This document shows, in pieces, positions 42,136 to 51,949 of a DNA stretch of 64,000 bases (positions are counted from its first letter, which is position 1; every line of letters starts with the position of its first letter). The stretch is from Lachancea kluyveri NRRL Y-12651. Lineage: Eukaryota > Ascomycota > Saccharomycetes > Saccharomycetales > Saccharomycetaceae. The stretch is from positions 1,054,001-1,118,000 of the forward strand of contig CM000690.1 in NCBI GenBank assembly GCA_000149225.2, given 5' to 3'. A program made the translations under genes and the position numbers. A model generated the notes under the pieces. That model did not search any database and was not told where the DNA came from. It saw only the letters and a program-made list of their open reading frames with translations.

Positions 42136-43494
42136 TTATTTCTTAGCCAGTTCGTTCAACAAGTCTACTTTTTTCCTGAGGTCTCTTTCTTGCTTCATGT
42201 ATCGATCTTGCCATTGGGTACAGATTTCTTTTTTTTGGCTTTCAATGTTTAGTCTTATTTCTTCGGAAACTTCAGTGTTGAACTGGTGTAGTATTTTCGA
42301 CCAGTTGTCCAGCACTTTACGGATCCCGAGAACGATACCCAACCCTGCTAAGGAACCCATAGAATAAACAGAAAACTGATGCGTTATGACACCTAAGACA
42401 GAACACATAATCAACGGAAACTGTAACGTGAAGAAAGTTTTGTAAATGATGGAATTGATCTTTTTGTGCATAACAGGGATTCTCTTGTACATTCGTTCCA
42501 TGTTGATTATACCAGTGTTGGTAGAAGGTAATGATAACCTGCCTTTTATATAGTTCAGATTATCTACCATTTGAAAGTTTTTGATCAGATCGCACACCTC
42601 TCTCAGCTTTAGCTCCAGTTTAGACTCAGAGTAAGTATAAAGTTTCATGAAGGAGAGCTGCTTTTTTTCAAACGATGCTAATGCGGGCAACACTGTCTCC
42701 TGTAATTCCTTATGAGCATCCGTGCTCCATGACTGTATCTCTTTGCTCAAAGCTGTTCTACTTTGCAGAAGCTTGGTGTAACTAGTGATAGAATCATCCG
42801 TTTGGTGAATATTGGAAAGTACAGCTCTTTCTAAATCCTTGAATATCTGTTCTCTGTATGATAGTTTATTCGACAAGTGCCTGCCGAGTGTTAAGAAGTT
42901 TGATGATTCCAATGCTGCTAGATATTCATTGACAGTAGATTTATCCTTAATAAAGTTGATGATTGCGGTAAGTGCTTCTTCGGTATTGACCTCGTTGCTG
43001 GTTAAAGGAGTAACTGAGTCTTTGTCAAAGATAGTTAGCTCTGGCCATACTAGAGGCTGTTGCCTATTCAAACCAATATAGAAGTGGCATCCATCATTTT
43101 CAGGTGTAAAATCAGCAGCTGGGAATTCCAAGAACTCGACTTCGTAATCTTTCAAAAAGGGCGACGGTAAAGTATATGTTGTCAGAGAAGTGTCCTTTTC
43201 TAGGTTCAAAATACTTCCGTATCTCACCAAACACTTATTTGTTTCAGTGTGCCTCTTTAGAAACAGATTGAACCATGCCTGGTCACCTGTGTAAACATCG
43301 GATACCAAGGCACTGAGCAGCATTGAAGATCTTTTTTTGTTTTGTTGTGGAGCTATAACACCACATCTTATTGGGACGTTTCTGTTGATCAACAAAGGTA
43401 ATTTAGTAGGGACATGAGTACCAGTAGAAGTGTAACAGTTTGCTAATTGAGTCCATGCACTGTTAAAGCGCTTTGTCACTACTCGGTAAAGCAT
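42136..43494 (-). CDS. Predicted mitochondrial membrane protein, 452 residues, not recognised
   Basis: I cannot name this protein. The N-terminus (MLYRVVTKRFNSAWTQLANCYTSTG) is an amphipathic, acid-free presequence. A helical, heptad-like region spans about residues 205-320. Two hydrophobic segments at about 346-364 and 367-386 (YKTFFTLQFPLIMCSVLGV and SVYSMGSLAGLGIVLGI), separated by a short turn, suggest a hairpin in the inner membrane. The last 50 residues are a charged helix (KQERDLRKKVDLLNELAKK). One family to test is the fungal Mmc1-like mitochondrial proteins; I only infer this from the layout. It interrupts the APM2-OPI1 pair that is adjacent in S. cerevisiae, so it was probably lost there. 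Confidence 0.75.
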   Translation of the reverse strand: MLYRVVTKRFNSAWTQLANCYTSTGTHVPTKLPLLINRNVPIRCGVIAPQQNKKRSSMLLSALVSDVYTGDQAWFNLFLKRHTETNKCLVRYGSILNLEKDTSLTTYTLPSPFLKDYEVEFLEFPAADFTPENDGCHFYIGLNRQQPLVWPELTIFDKDSVTPLTSNEVNTEEALTAIINFIKDKSTVNEYLAALESSNFLTLGRHLSNKLSYREQIFKDLERAVLSNIHQTDDSITSYTKLLQSRTALSKEIQSWSTDAHKELQETVLPALASFEKKQLSFMKLYTYSESKLELKLREVCDLIKNFQMVDNLNYIKGRLSLPSTNTGIINMERMYKRIPVMHKKINSIIYKTFFTLQFPLIMCSVLGVITHQFSVYSMGSLAGLGIVLGIRKVLDNWSKILHQFNTEVSEEIRLNIESQKKEICTQWQDRYMKQERDLRKKVDLLNELAKK

Positions 43495-43701
43495 CGATTC
43501 TTGAGTATCTCTACTTTACCTGTCCTTCTCGTCAAAAGTTGAAGCTGCAGGCTGTTGTGACAAGATTTTGTACGGTGAGAAAATAATGGAACAGAAAATA
43601 AGCGGGATGCCCATCACGATAGCACCTAGGCTATTCTAAAAAGGAAAAAAAGGAAAAAGAAAGCTATTAGCAAAGAAGATATAGTCGAGTTTATAACGCA
43701 G

Positions 43702-43728
43702 ATGCAGCACCCAGATGAACGACAATAG
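43702..43728 (+). promoter_or_regulatory. Short upstream ORF overlapping the OPI1 start codon
   Basis: An ATG at 43702 opens an 8-codon frame that ends with TAG at 43726-43728, overlapping the OPI1 ATG (43715) in another frame. If transcripts begin upstream of 43702, ribosomes must leaky-scan past it, so it could reduce OPI1 translation. The transcript start is not known. Confidence 0.4.
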
Positions 43729-44839
43729 TAAATGTAGCAGTCAGCAAGAAATTCCCCAAGATATTGCGATCGCAGTGGAGGCCTTGGACGAGCTTAGGAA
43801 TTCACATGGTCGGCAGCACGAGGGTCGTGCAGGAGAGGAAGGCCAAGACACCTTGCTAGATAAGGTCCGTTCTAATTCAATTATAAACAATGCAGTGAAC
43901 CTTTACGAACAGAGTAAGCATCAGTACCCTAGTTTTCGAAAAGGTGCAGAGATGATGGAACGTAAAGCGTTAATCCCGATGGTCAGGAAGCTGGAAAAGA
44001 CGAGCAACAAATGGAAGAGGAAGGGTAAAAGAGCACATGAAGATGGTGTAAACAGCGATGAAGAAGAAAGAGAAGAGGAGGTTGAGACAGAGTACGAGGA
44101 TAGTAATGCACTAGAAAGTGATAGCGAGGATCACGGACCACGCATTTCCAAGCGTCAAAAGATTTCAGAAGCCATTGCCAAGGGAAAGGGAAATTTAAAG
44201 GGTTACAAATTAAACATGTCAATCGAATCCAAGAAAAGGTTAGTTACTTGCTTGCATTTGCTAAAACTTGCAAACAATCAACTATCAAATAAAGTTTCGT
44301 TTTTGCAAGAACTGGTACAGCAAGAGCAGAGGACTAGAAAGTCCAGAAGGAGCAAAACTATCAAAAGTGGTACCAGTGAGGAGCACAGTGATAATGAGCA
44401 GTTTTTCGATGCTTCGGACAACTTGGATGAGCAGTCTACTGTGATCAAAATGGAAGTTGTTGGTACGGTGAAGAAAGTATACTCAATAGTATCTAAATTT
44501 ACTGGAAGCTCTTTACCGGAACCTGCGCGCTCGCAAGTACGGGAGACATTGTTGAAGCTTCCTACAAACTGGTCCACTAGTATGAACTCTACAAACATGT
44601 CGAAGTACACTAGTTCGAAAAAGATCTCTACCAACGGTAAAGTGTTAATCTTGGCAAGAGAATCGCTTGCTATGGTAGGCAATGTAATGAATGTGGTCGA
44701 TAACACCTTGGGAAAGGCTGAAGAATGGGTCAAACACAAGAAAGAGTTGAAGGAAATGCTAAAAGAACAATTCGTACAAACCCAGATGAGGGAAAAGGTG
44801 AAGCAACAGATAGTTAAAGAAAGAGGAGAAACTATGTAA
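43715..44839 (+). CDS. OPI1: Transcriptional repressor of phospholipid synthesis genes
   Basis: This 374-residue repressor of Ino2/Ino4 targets is held at the ER by phosphatidic acid and Scs2. The basic phosphatidic-acid-binding and nuclear-localisation region (SKRQKISEAIAKGKGNLKGYK) is at about 145-168 and runs straight into the leucine zipper NMSIESKKRLVTCLHLLKL. A degenerate FFAT motif for Scs2 binding (EQFFDASDN) is at 228-236. The activator-interacting C-terminal domain (ANGKVLILARESLAMVGNVM) is present. The glutamine tracts of S. cerevisiae Opi1 (404 residues) are missing, while an acidic block at 110-135 is longer. Matches YHL020C. Confidence 0.94.
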   Translation: MNDNSKCSSQQEIPQDIAIAVEALDELRNSHGRQHEGRAGEEGQDTLLDKVRSNSIINNAVNLYEQSKHQYPSFRKGAEMMERKALIPMVRKLEKTSNKWKRKGKRAHEDGVNSDEEEREEEVETEYEDSNALESDSEDHGPRISKRQKISEAIAKGKGNLKGYKLNMSIESKKRLVTCLHLLKLANNQLSNKVSFLQELVQQEQRTRKSRRSKTIKSGTSEEHSDNEQFFDASDNLDEQSTVIKMEVVGTVKKVYSIVSKFTGSSLPEPARSQVRETLLKLPTNWSTSMNSTNMSKYTSSKKISTNGKVLILARESLAMVGNVMNVVDNTLGKAEEWVKHKKELKEMLKEQFVQTQMREKVKQQIVKERGETM

Positions 44840-44881
44840 CACGTTAATAATGTACAAAGCCTTAATAAAACATACAGTATT

Positions 44882-45553
44882 CTAATTTTGTAATGCTTTT
44901 AAGCGTTCCCTCATCTCGTTGAGCATGTTATCTGCCTCGTCTTCAATTTGCTCCTCGGGAACAAGTTCTTGTTCTTGTTTTGAGGGAAGCTCTGTGGTTG
45001 GGACATTGTCAACTATTTCAAATTTGTCACTCGTGTATTGAGAAACGATTTTATTGACCTCTTCGTCAATCTCGCTCTCCATCTCTTCGTCTTCATCGGC
45101 TACCTCCAAAGTATCATCTATCATTTCGCTTATCACACCACTTTTCATTAGTTCTTTTTCCAACTCCATCATGCTAGATTGCAACTGGGGCAGCTTCACC
45201 AGTGAATTGACTTCACGCATTAAACCAGCAGAGGCAGCCATGTTTTCCGACAGATTCTTCATTCTAAATGCCTCATCTATCTTCATTCCAACCGATTCAA
45301 GCTGGGCCTTGGATGTATACATCCTAATATACTGCTTATTCACTTGATATAGCTCTTTTGCATAGATACGCACACTCTTGATATCATTTTTCTTTGCAGC
45401 TCTTTTGATCAACTGCTGTGTCTTGTTTTGCAGGACTGTAAGTTCTCTTAAAGACTTGTCGATGTTTCGGCCATTCTTTCTGACGATAGACTTGATTTTG
45501 CGATGCTGTTCTTTGGGGTCAGGACCCCACATGACTTTTTTCAGGTAGTCCAT
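44882..45553 (-). CDS. VPS24: ESCRT-III subunit Vps24
   Basis: This 223-residue Snf7-family protein caps Snf7 filaments with Vps2 during multivesicular body formation and recruits Vps4. The N-terminal helices are basic (MDYLKKVMWGPDPKEQHRKIKSIVRKNGRNIDK), the middle has the ESCRT-III core, and the acidic C-terminus ends in a MIM-type helix (ADNMLNEMRERLKALQN). Length equals the family norm (S. cerevisiae 224). It converges on OPI1 with 42 bp between stops. Matches YKL041W flipped. Confidence 0.95.
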   Translation of the reverse strand: MDYLKKVMWGPDPKEQHRKIKSIVRKNGRNIDKSLRELTVLQNKTQQLIKRAAKKNDIKSVRIYAKELYQVNKQYIRMYTSKAQLESVGMKIDEAFRMKNLSENMAASAGLMREVNSLVKLPQLQSSMMELEKELMKSGVISEMIDDTLEVADEDEEMESEIDEEVNKIVSQYTSDKFEIVDNVPTTELPSKQEQELVPEEQIEDEADNMLNEMRERLKALQN

Positions 45554-45813
45554 TGGATTTTTGGCTTGACCTTTTTCTCTTTCTCGGCTTTGGAAATATG
45601 GTGAGTATGTATATATATATATATATAAAAATATATATATACGTTTGAGTGTGTGCGTGTGTGCGTAATCCTTTCGGAATCTTTAGTTCTTGAAAGGCCA
45701 TGTTCCACAGGACCCCTGGCCATGGCAGAAAGACAATGCCAGCTAATAACTATCACATGATATTTAATTTTCAATGTGTATTTTTCTACAGCATCTCCTG
45801 TTAGCTATTAGTA

Positions 45814-45885
45814 TCCGATATAGTGTAACGGCTATCACATCACGCTTTCACCGTGGAGACCGGGGTTCGACTCCCCGTATCGGAG
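45814..45885 (+). tRNA. tRNA-Glu (anticodon UUC), intronless
   Basis: This 72-nt sequence folds as a complete cloverleaf: acceptor stem TCCGATA pairs with TATCGGA, the anticodon loop is CTTTCAC with anticodon TTC, and box B reads GGTTCGACTCC. It matches my recollection of S. cerevisiae tE(UUC). An oligo-T polymerase III terminator follows at 45891-45896. I also recall a tE(UUC) gene beside CLU1 on S. cerevisiae chromosome XIII, so the position appears conserved. Confidence 0.97.
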
Positions 45886-45972
45886 CTTTATTTTTTATCC
45901 AAAATTATGGCTTTAATGTCGTCTAAGATGATTAAACGCCGTTAAGGGCATCAGAATCCGACTTCGGCTGGC

Positions 45973-45985
45973 TGAAAATTTTTCA
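45973..45985 (+). promoter_or_regulatory. RRPE-like element, CLU1 promoter
   Basis: TGAAAATTTTTCA is a near-palindromic match to the RRPE (TGAAAAATTTTC). It lies 135-147 bp upstream of the CLU1 ATG and 88 bp after the tRNA. Confidence 0.45.
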
Positions 45986-46119
45986 AGCGTTGATTATGGC
46001 GCCAATTCTTTTTAGCCTCGACCGAGGAGTGAAATTCGAAAAGGCGATTACTCTACTCTTTCATACATTTGAGTCCACGAGAAATAAAGGACTTTGTGTT
46101 AATTCCAACCCATATACAA

Positions 46120-49100
46120 ATGTCTGAGCAAGATCAAAAACAACCTGCTGTCGAGGCGGTGTCCGTCTCGATTAAGCTTCCTTTTAAGAAGAACGATATT
46201 CAATTGAACTTTACTAAGGAGTCTCGCATTCAAAACGTGATCGAGCTGTTGAGTTTCACCGCCTCCACTAAGTACTTGACCAACTACTCCCTATGTTTAA
46301 ATGGAAAGCAATTGTCTGACACCGATGTCTTGGGTGACCTAGCTTCTGGTAACGCTTTGAAGTTATCTGTTGTGCTTAAACCTTACACCACTAGGGAAGC
46401 TATCAAGCACTTATTAACTATCCGTGATATAATTGGCTTTGCCTCAGAAGTTGATGACGGGTTGGCAGAATATGCTGTATCTACTGGTTGTAAGATCTCT
46501 GAAATGCCATTGACCCCAATTAAGGAACACAAAAAGGAAGAAGAACCAGTCGAGGGCAAGGATGATCAAGAAAAAACGGAGAAATATTTGGAAGTTTCAG
46601 AAGAGGAAAAGGCAGCTTTCAATGAGACAGTTTCTAGGACTCTGGAGTCACATTCTAGTGTTTACAAAGTCTTGCAGACCAAGACTAACATTATCACACC
46701 ATCGGTCCGTTCCCTAACTTTGTCAAGTTACAACCCAGTACCAGCTTTTTACAGAACAAAAGGTCATTTGTTGTATTTACAAGTTGTTACTTTGGAAGGT
46801 GAGACCTTCCATGTTACTGCCACTTCTTCTGGCTTTTACGTGAACAAGTCCACTGCAACCAGGTTTAACCCATCTCCAAAAGACAACTCTGCTACCAAGT
46901 TCTCTTTGTATGATGTAATTGCCTCCCACTCCAAGAAGTTTACTCAACATGTCGAATCTTTGGAAAAAACAATTGCCTCTCTAGAATCTATCAATTACGT
47001 TAAGCCAACAACCACCTTCTTACACAAGCCATGGTTAGTACCTACCGTTCCAAATAACGCTGGTGATTACGCTCGTTTGCAATTAAGTTCTCTGGATTTT
47101 AACCCAGAAAGAAACTACAATGATGAATTCCAAGCTATTAGGGACTTACCTGCCAATGATATCCAATCACGTATCGACAATGAAAGATTGCTAGCCAAGG
47201 TGGTCCATGAGTTCACTACTACTGCTGTCAAAGGTGCAATGTCTATTTTCTATGACGATTTAGTTCCTATGAATCCAGATTCCCCAAGAAGAGAACAAAT
47301 TTACTTGAAAGAGAACATTTTCTATTCATTTGTTAGTGACGTCAATGGTGTTTACTCTGAAAGAGGTGGTGATGAAGCTGCCTATGCTACTGCAAACCAA
47401 GATTTACATACCATCAAGCTCTTGCACCGTGTCAACTTGAAAGACATCCGCTACTTGTTGACCACTATCGTTGATTTTGCTGGTCACAGAATCTTGGCTC
47501 AAACCCCTGTCCCGGGCTTGTTGGGTTCGATGGGCACCAAGACTTCCAAAGATGAGACCACTGGCGAAGAGGTAGTTGAAGATCTAGTCAATGATGTCAC
47601 TGTTGTCTATGGTTTGGATGAAGCTAGTGGTAATGTTTTGTCAAATGAGGAATTTGGAGCTCATCTGGAAAACTTCTCTAAAGTTTTTCACTTGAGCCAG
47701 CACCGCGTTGGTGATGCTGAGATCAAATTCTCTTCTCAATCGAAAGGTATCGTCGGGTTCGATAAAAGAAACTATGTGTTGGATTTAGCAAACACACATC
47801 CGTTGGACGTTAACTTTGCTCATAAATTTTTTGATGAAATCTCTGATGAGGCTAAGCGTTATCCACACAGACAGACTTTAATCCGTCATGAACTGGTTGA
47901 GAAATGGTGGGTTTCAAAAGTTGAAGACGCCAAACTGGATGCTGAAAAGGCCTTCGATGAAAACAAATTTGCCTTTAACCCAGATGCCTATCAAATCGAG
48001 GGTGTCGAGGACCCTCTTGTCAAAGAGATCTCCAACTACCTAGTTGAAGAAGTTTTGCCAGGTGTTGTTAAGGACTATGCAAATGGCAATGCTACAGCTC
48101 CATATGACGGAGAGCATTTGGCTGACACTTTGCACAAGAACGGTATTAACTACCGTTATTTGGGTCAAATTATTATTCTAGCTCAAAAGGAGCTGGACCA
48201 ACAATTAGCAATTTGGAGATCTAAGCTAGAGGAAGTTGAAGTGGGCAACAAGGACCACGAAGAATGGGAAAGAGGATACTTGTTAAAAATTGAAAAGATG
48301 ATCAAAGAGAGACAAGAGCAGATTAACAAGCTGGTTCAACAAGGTAAGGAAGTTCCAAAAGAGTTGACTGAAAACTTGAAGTTGGACGATGCTGACATCA
48401 GAAAGCCAACAGATGGCGAACCAGCCATTGTTAACAGAGACCAACTGAACTGTTTAATTAAGGTTGCTGAGCTAGAAATTGTTACTCGTTCCCTAAAGCA
48501 TGTTCTAAAAAAATATTCTAAAGAACTACCGGTTTCCGTTGTTCCAAGTTTGATCAGTTATGTCTTTAACTTGCTCTTCGGCTCTCAGTACAATGCAAAC
48601 CCAGAAGTAGAAATTTCGGATGATTTTTACCAAGCAGACCAGTTTTCATTTGCCAAGTTGACTCTTGAGTCTTTGAAAGCCGAAATCACAGAACAAGCTT
48701 TCTCCCGCTTCCGCTATGAATTACCAAGTGAGTGGGTCGAAGACATTTGTAAGTCACCATATGCTTTGATCAAATCTATTTCTACCAAGTTTGGTGTACA
48801 ACTAGTTAACAAAGATTATTTCTTTACCAAGGAACAATTTGAAGTCTACAAACAAACTCAAGAAAAGAAAATCAGAAACAAGATTTCCGTCCCATCCAAC
48901 ACTTTCTCAGTTAACGACCTAACCGTTATTCCACTCGTCAAATCTGCAGAGTATCACTCTATTGTCGCTGACGACTTCTGGAATCAAGGTGCCACCATTA
49001 TCAATGAAAAGAGAGCAGAGGGTATGACTTTATTGGCTCAATCATTGGCTATTAAGGAGGATGTCAACGGTATTGTCCACTCGTCAGTTGCCGAATCTTA

Positions 49101-49845
49101 TTTGGCCATGTCTACCATCTATCACAAGTTAGGTTTGTTTCCAGAGGCTGTCGCTTTTTGTCGTAAGGCAACTGGTATTTATGAACGTGTTTCTGGCGTT
49201 GACTCCTTTGAGACAATTAGGTCATTAACTAATTTGGCTCTTTTGGAAATAAACAACGATTCCCCTTACAACTCAGCTGCTATTCTAGAGAGAGTTTTGG
49301 AAACCTTGAACGCCTTAACTTTGGTTAACCACCCCGGTGTGATTAATGCATACACAATGATTCAGCAAATGGCCTTGGGTGTTAAGAACACTAAGTTATC
49401 TATTCAAATTTTGAAGAAGATATCCGAAGTTATATTAGCTACCGAAGGCGAACAGACCATTGCATATGTGTATAACCAGTCCCGTATTGGTAATCTATAC
49501 GCTAGCGCCAAGGACTTGCACAACTCTTTAAAAGTTATCACTGAAGCTCGTGATATTTTCACAAGGGAACTGGGTTTGAATGACAAGATGACTGCTCAAT
49601 GTAAGCAATGGATCAATGGCATTGAAGCTATGATTCAAAGTCAACAACAGCAGAAAAGGTTAACTCAACATCAGAATGCTGCTAGTAACAACGCCGCCGC
49701 AACGGTTTCTAAGAAAAACAAGAAACAAGAAGAACCAAATCCTGAACTAGCCACCAAATCTATTGATGAGTTGATGAGCTTTATTGAAGGTGATTCTTCC
49801 TCTAAAAAAAGCAAGAAAAACAAAAAGAAGGGCGGTAAGAAATAA
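46120..49845 (+). CDS. CLU1: Clustered-mitochondria protein Clu1/Tif31
   Basis: This 1241-residue cytosolic protein affects mitochondrial distribution, binds mRNAs for mitochondrial proteins and co-purifies with eIF3. The order is a ubiquitin-like N-terminal domain (about 15-90), the CLU domain in the middle third (FYDDLVPMNPDSPRREQIYLKENIFYSF), the eIF3 p135-like region and TPR repeats at about 980-1140. It ends in a Lys-rich tail (KKSKKNKKKGGKK). I start at the ATG at 46120 (MSEQDQKQPA); the in-frame frame opens 17 codons earlier with TTG. S. cerevisiae Clu1 has 1277 residues. Matches YMR012W. Confidence 0.96.
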   Translation: MSEQDQKQPAVEAVSVSIKLPFKKNDIQLNFTKESRIQNVIELLSFTASTKYLTNYSLCLNGKQLSDTDVLGDLASGNALKLSVVLKPYTTREAIKHLLTIRDIIGFASEVDDGLAEYAVSTGCKISEMPLTPIKEHKKEEEPVEGKDDQEKTEKYLEVSEEEKAAFNETVSRTLESHSSVYKVLQTKTNIITPSVRSLTLSSYNPVPAFYRTKGHLLYLQVVTLEGETFHVTATSSGFYVNKSTATRFNPSPKDNSATKFSLYDVIASHSKKFTQHVESLEKTIASLESINYVKPTTTFLHKPWLVPTVPNNAGDYARLQLSSLDFNPERNYNDEFQAIRDLPANDIQSRIDNERLLAKVVHEFTTTAVKGAMSIFYDDLVPMNPDSPRREQIYLKENIFYSFVSDVNGVYSERGGDEAAYATANQDLHTIKLLHRVNLKDIRYLLTTIVDFAGHRILAQTPVPGLLGSMGTKTSKDETTGEEVVEDLVNDVTVVYGLDEASGNVLSNEEFGAHLENFSKVFHLSQHRVGDAEIKFSSQSKGIVGFDKRNYVLDLANTHPLDVNFAHKFFDEISDEAKRYPHRQTLIRHELVEKWWVSKVEDAKLDAEKAFDENKFAFNPDAYQIEGVEDPLVKEISNYLVEEVLPGVVKDYANGNATAPYDGEHLADTLHKNGINYRYLGQIIILAQKELDQQLAIWRSKLEEVEVGNKDHEEWERGYLLKIEKMIKERQEQINKLVQQGKEVPKELTENLKLDDADIRKPTDGEPAIVNRDQLNCLIKVAELEIVTRSLKHVLKKYSKELPVSVVPSLISYVFNLLFGSQYNANPEVEISDDFYQADQFSFAKLTLESLKAEITEQAFSRFRYELPSEWVEDICKSPYALIKSISTKFGVQLVNKDYFFTKEQFEVYKQTQEKKIRNKISVPSNTFSVNDLTVIPLVKSAEYHSIVADDFWNQGATIINEKRAEGMTLLAQSLAIKEDVNGIVHSSVAESYLAMSTIYHKLGLFPEAVAFCRKATGIYERVSGVDSFETIRSLTNLALLEINNDSPYNSAAILERVLETLNALTLVNHPGVINAYTMIQQMALGVKNTKLSIQILKKISEVILATEGEQTIAYVYNQSRIGNLYASAKDLHNSLKVITEARDIFTRELGLNDKMTAQCKQWINGIEAMIQSQQQQKRLTQHQNAASNNAAATVSKKNKKQEEPNPELATKSIDELMSFIEGDSSSKKSKKNKKKGGKK

Positions 49846-49999
49846 TGCCACCTCTGACGTTTAATGAATGAAATGAGTTTTACGTTCTTGTGAATACCAT
49901 AGTTTTTTATTATTATTATTTTGTTTTTGTTGTATTTAGATACCATAGGAGGGAAAAAATACTGTTCTAAAAAATATATCTTTGTATCCCATCTTAGAG

Positions 50000-51502
50000 T
50001 TATTTACAAATTTCAGAAAATATCAGCATAAACGGAGGGATTAGTATATTGTCATTCAAGACACTATTGCCTTCCAGGATACCAGAAACAATACAGGTCA
50101 AGACCACATTGCCGTTGGAAATGGGAGAAAAGCTGTTATACCTGTGTTGACAAAACAGAGACACAGCTGAAGTGGCTAATATGAAAACCAGGGTTCCTTC
50201 CACCGTTTTATTTGTGCCAGGCCATTTAATTCTTCCCCATTTTCCGCCAACAATGGATGCTAAAGAATCACCAACCCCCAAACTAATAACACCAACAAGC
50301 GAACCGTTGATCAAAATTGGTGCAGAAACACCAATTATTAAATAAATATAGGAAATGATTATTGGACCACGATCATCACGGAAATCAGAAAAGGACCTCA
50401 ACTTTTCGTCTAAAAATTTACCCACAGGTTCTAGTTTCAAGTATCTTAGATATTCAACAACCAAAAATAGAACAACAGTTCCTGACAAAGAAACTTTAAC
50501 AAATTCTGGATCAAGTTGCAATGGTGGGATTAGTAGAAATAAAATTAAGAAATGCCAAATCTTTCTCGATGTGTTTAGGGAAAAATTTGATTTGAAAATC
50601 ATAACGTTAGGAATTAAAACTAGTAAGCATAATAGCCAAATAAAAATTATTTTTATGCGAGTATCACTGGAAAAAATGTATTCATATAGCCAAGTTAACG
50701 GTTTCTTTCTATCAATTGTCAAAATACGGGTTACAGTGAGTGGAAATATCAAAGAAAATGAGGAAAACAAAATCAACGACCTCAAGTACGTGCTCGCATA
50801 CCTCAGTGGGAAGCTTAGAGCATAGTTGACAGAAACAGCGACGATGAACCCGTATAACACTTTTTGTAAGATCTGGAAGTGAACAGTGGGCGAGTCGATT
50901 AAGTATAAAACATTGGTTAGCAATATACTAAATAGATTGCAATCGACATGATCTAAGCTCTTCAAATCGGAAATCTTTTCTAAAACGTAGCACAGCGCTA
51001 CGTTAATGGCAATCGCCTTCATGTTTGTAGATCTATCCGTATAGTACTCTTCGTTGATTAAAACAAAAACCAATTGTAATGGTAATTTCAGGTGTACTGG
51101 GATGTCAGTAGAATTAAAGGCCATGGCACTATTGACCAGCACCAGTCTTCTTGCGAAAAGTAACGAAAGCATAAACGGTAGATATAACAAATAGATCACA
51201 TTAAAGTCCGGTAAAAATTCAGAAAGCCTGTGCACGTTGTCACCCCAGGCACCATTGTTCACCATTCGTGTTCTATAATTCACCAAGCTGCCAACAACAA
51301 AGGCAACAGCAGAGGTCAAAGCACTTTGGAATAGCAGCGAGTCGTTTTCGTCATTCATGTATTTATCAACACATAGGTGGATAGTAACACCTAGAATGAC
51401 CAGTTGGGCAATCCTCTCGGTAGCAAAAAATCCATCAGCAAAGGAGTAGTCCTTGTTTTCTTCTAGTATAGCATTACGCTCTTCTTCAGACTGCTTTGAC
51501 AT
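50000..51502 (-). CDS. SEC59: Dolichol kinase
   Basis: This 500-residue ER multi-pass membrane enzyme uses CTP to phosphorylate dolichol for N-glycosylation, GPI anchors and O-mannosylation. Many hydrophobic helices span the whole length. The C-terminal CTP-binding signature GVGDSLASIVGGKWG...KWPGTNKTVEGT (about residues 410-440) is intact. S. cerevisiae Sec59 has 519 residues. It converges on CLU1 and diverges from the snoRNA array, matching YMR013C. Confidence 0.95.
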   Translation of the reverse strand: MSKQSEEERNAILEENKDYSFADGFFATERIAQLVILGVTIHLCVDKYMNDENDSLLFQSALTSAVAFVVGSLVNYRTRMVNNGAWGDNVHRLSEFLPDFNVIYLLYLPFMLSLLFARRLVLVNSAMAFNSTDIPVHLKLPLQLVFVLINEEYYTDRSTNMKAIAINVALCYVLEKISDLKSLDHVDCNLFSILLTNVLYLIDSPTVHFQILQKVLYGFIVAVSVNYALSFPLRYASTYLRSLILFSSFSLIFPLTVTRILTIDRKKPLTWLYEYIFSSDTRIKIIFIWLLCLLVLIPNVMIFKSNFSLNTSRKIWHFLILFLLIPPLQLDPEFVKVSLSGTVVLFLVVEYLRYLKLEPVGKFLDEKLRSFSDFRDDRGPIIISYIYLIIGVSAPILINGSLVGVISLGVGDSLASIVGGKWGRIKWPGTNKTVEGTLVFILATSAVSLFCQHRYNSFSPISNGNVVLTCIVSGILEGNSVLNDNILIPPFMLIFSEICK

Positions 51503-51616
51503 CTTACCCTTGCTAGTTTCACTCGAGGTAGCTTATTATAGATAAGCGAGAGAATATGCCCTGCCAAACATACCCAAAATAAAAAAATGTTACCCTGATA
51601 TAGCGTATCATATGAC

Positions 51617-51627
51617 TGAAAATTTTT
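51617..51627 (+). promoter_or_regulatory. RRPE-like element between SEC59 and the snoRNA array
   Basis: TGAAAATTTTT lies about 115 bp upstream of SEC59 and 190 bp upstream of the first snoRNA. Since snoRNA hosts belong to the ribosome-biogenesis regulon, the array is the more likely target. Confidence 0.4.
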
Positions 51628-51808
51628 ATTCCATTTTTTTTTGGTTTTAAAGCACAGCGGGAAGCTGATGGTCTTAGACTTTTACTTACCACTTTTTTTT
51701 AGTACTAAATAAGTATTAACAAGATACCAGTTGTACTGTGGGAAAGAGGAACAAATAGTTTTAATGTGTGTGCTTTGTAAGCTCTGTTTCTTTTAGCGTT
51801 GTTTTCTT

Positions 51809-51908
51809 GACCAACTCCGCTGATGACCAAGATTAAATATACAAACTAGAGTTTCTGAATATCTAATGATTAGAAAACTGATCATGCATTGCATACTGAG
51901 GATTGGTC
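51809..51908 (+). ncRNA. SNR78: Box C/D snoRNA, snR78 homologue (25S Um2421 guide)
   Basis: The terminal stem pairs GACCAA (51809-51814) with TTGGTC (51903-51908). Box C is CTGATGA (51820-51826, first base off consensus), box D' CTGA 51855-51858 and box D CTGA 51896-51899. The guide before D' (CAAACTAGAGT) is complementary to 25S ACUCUAGUUUG, and the fifth base upstream of D' pairs with U2421 in S. cerevisiae numbering. It is the first member of the array, as in S. cerevisiae. Confidence 0.9.
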
Positions 51909-51949
51909 TGCGAGAAGATGAGTGAATTGCAACATGTGGCGGCATGCAG

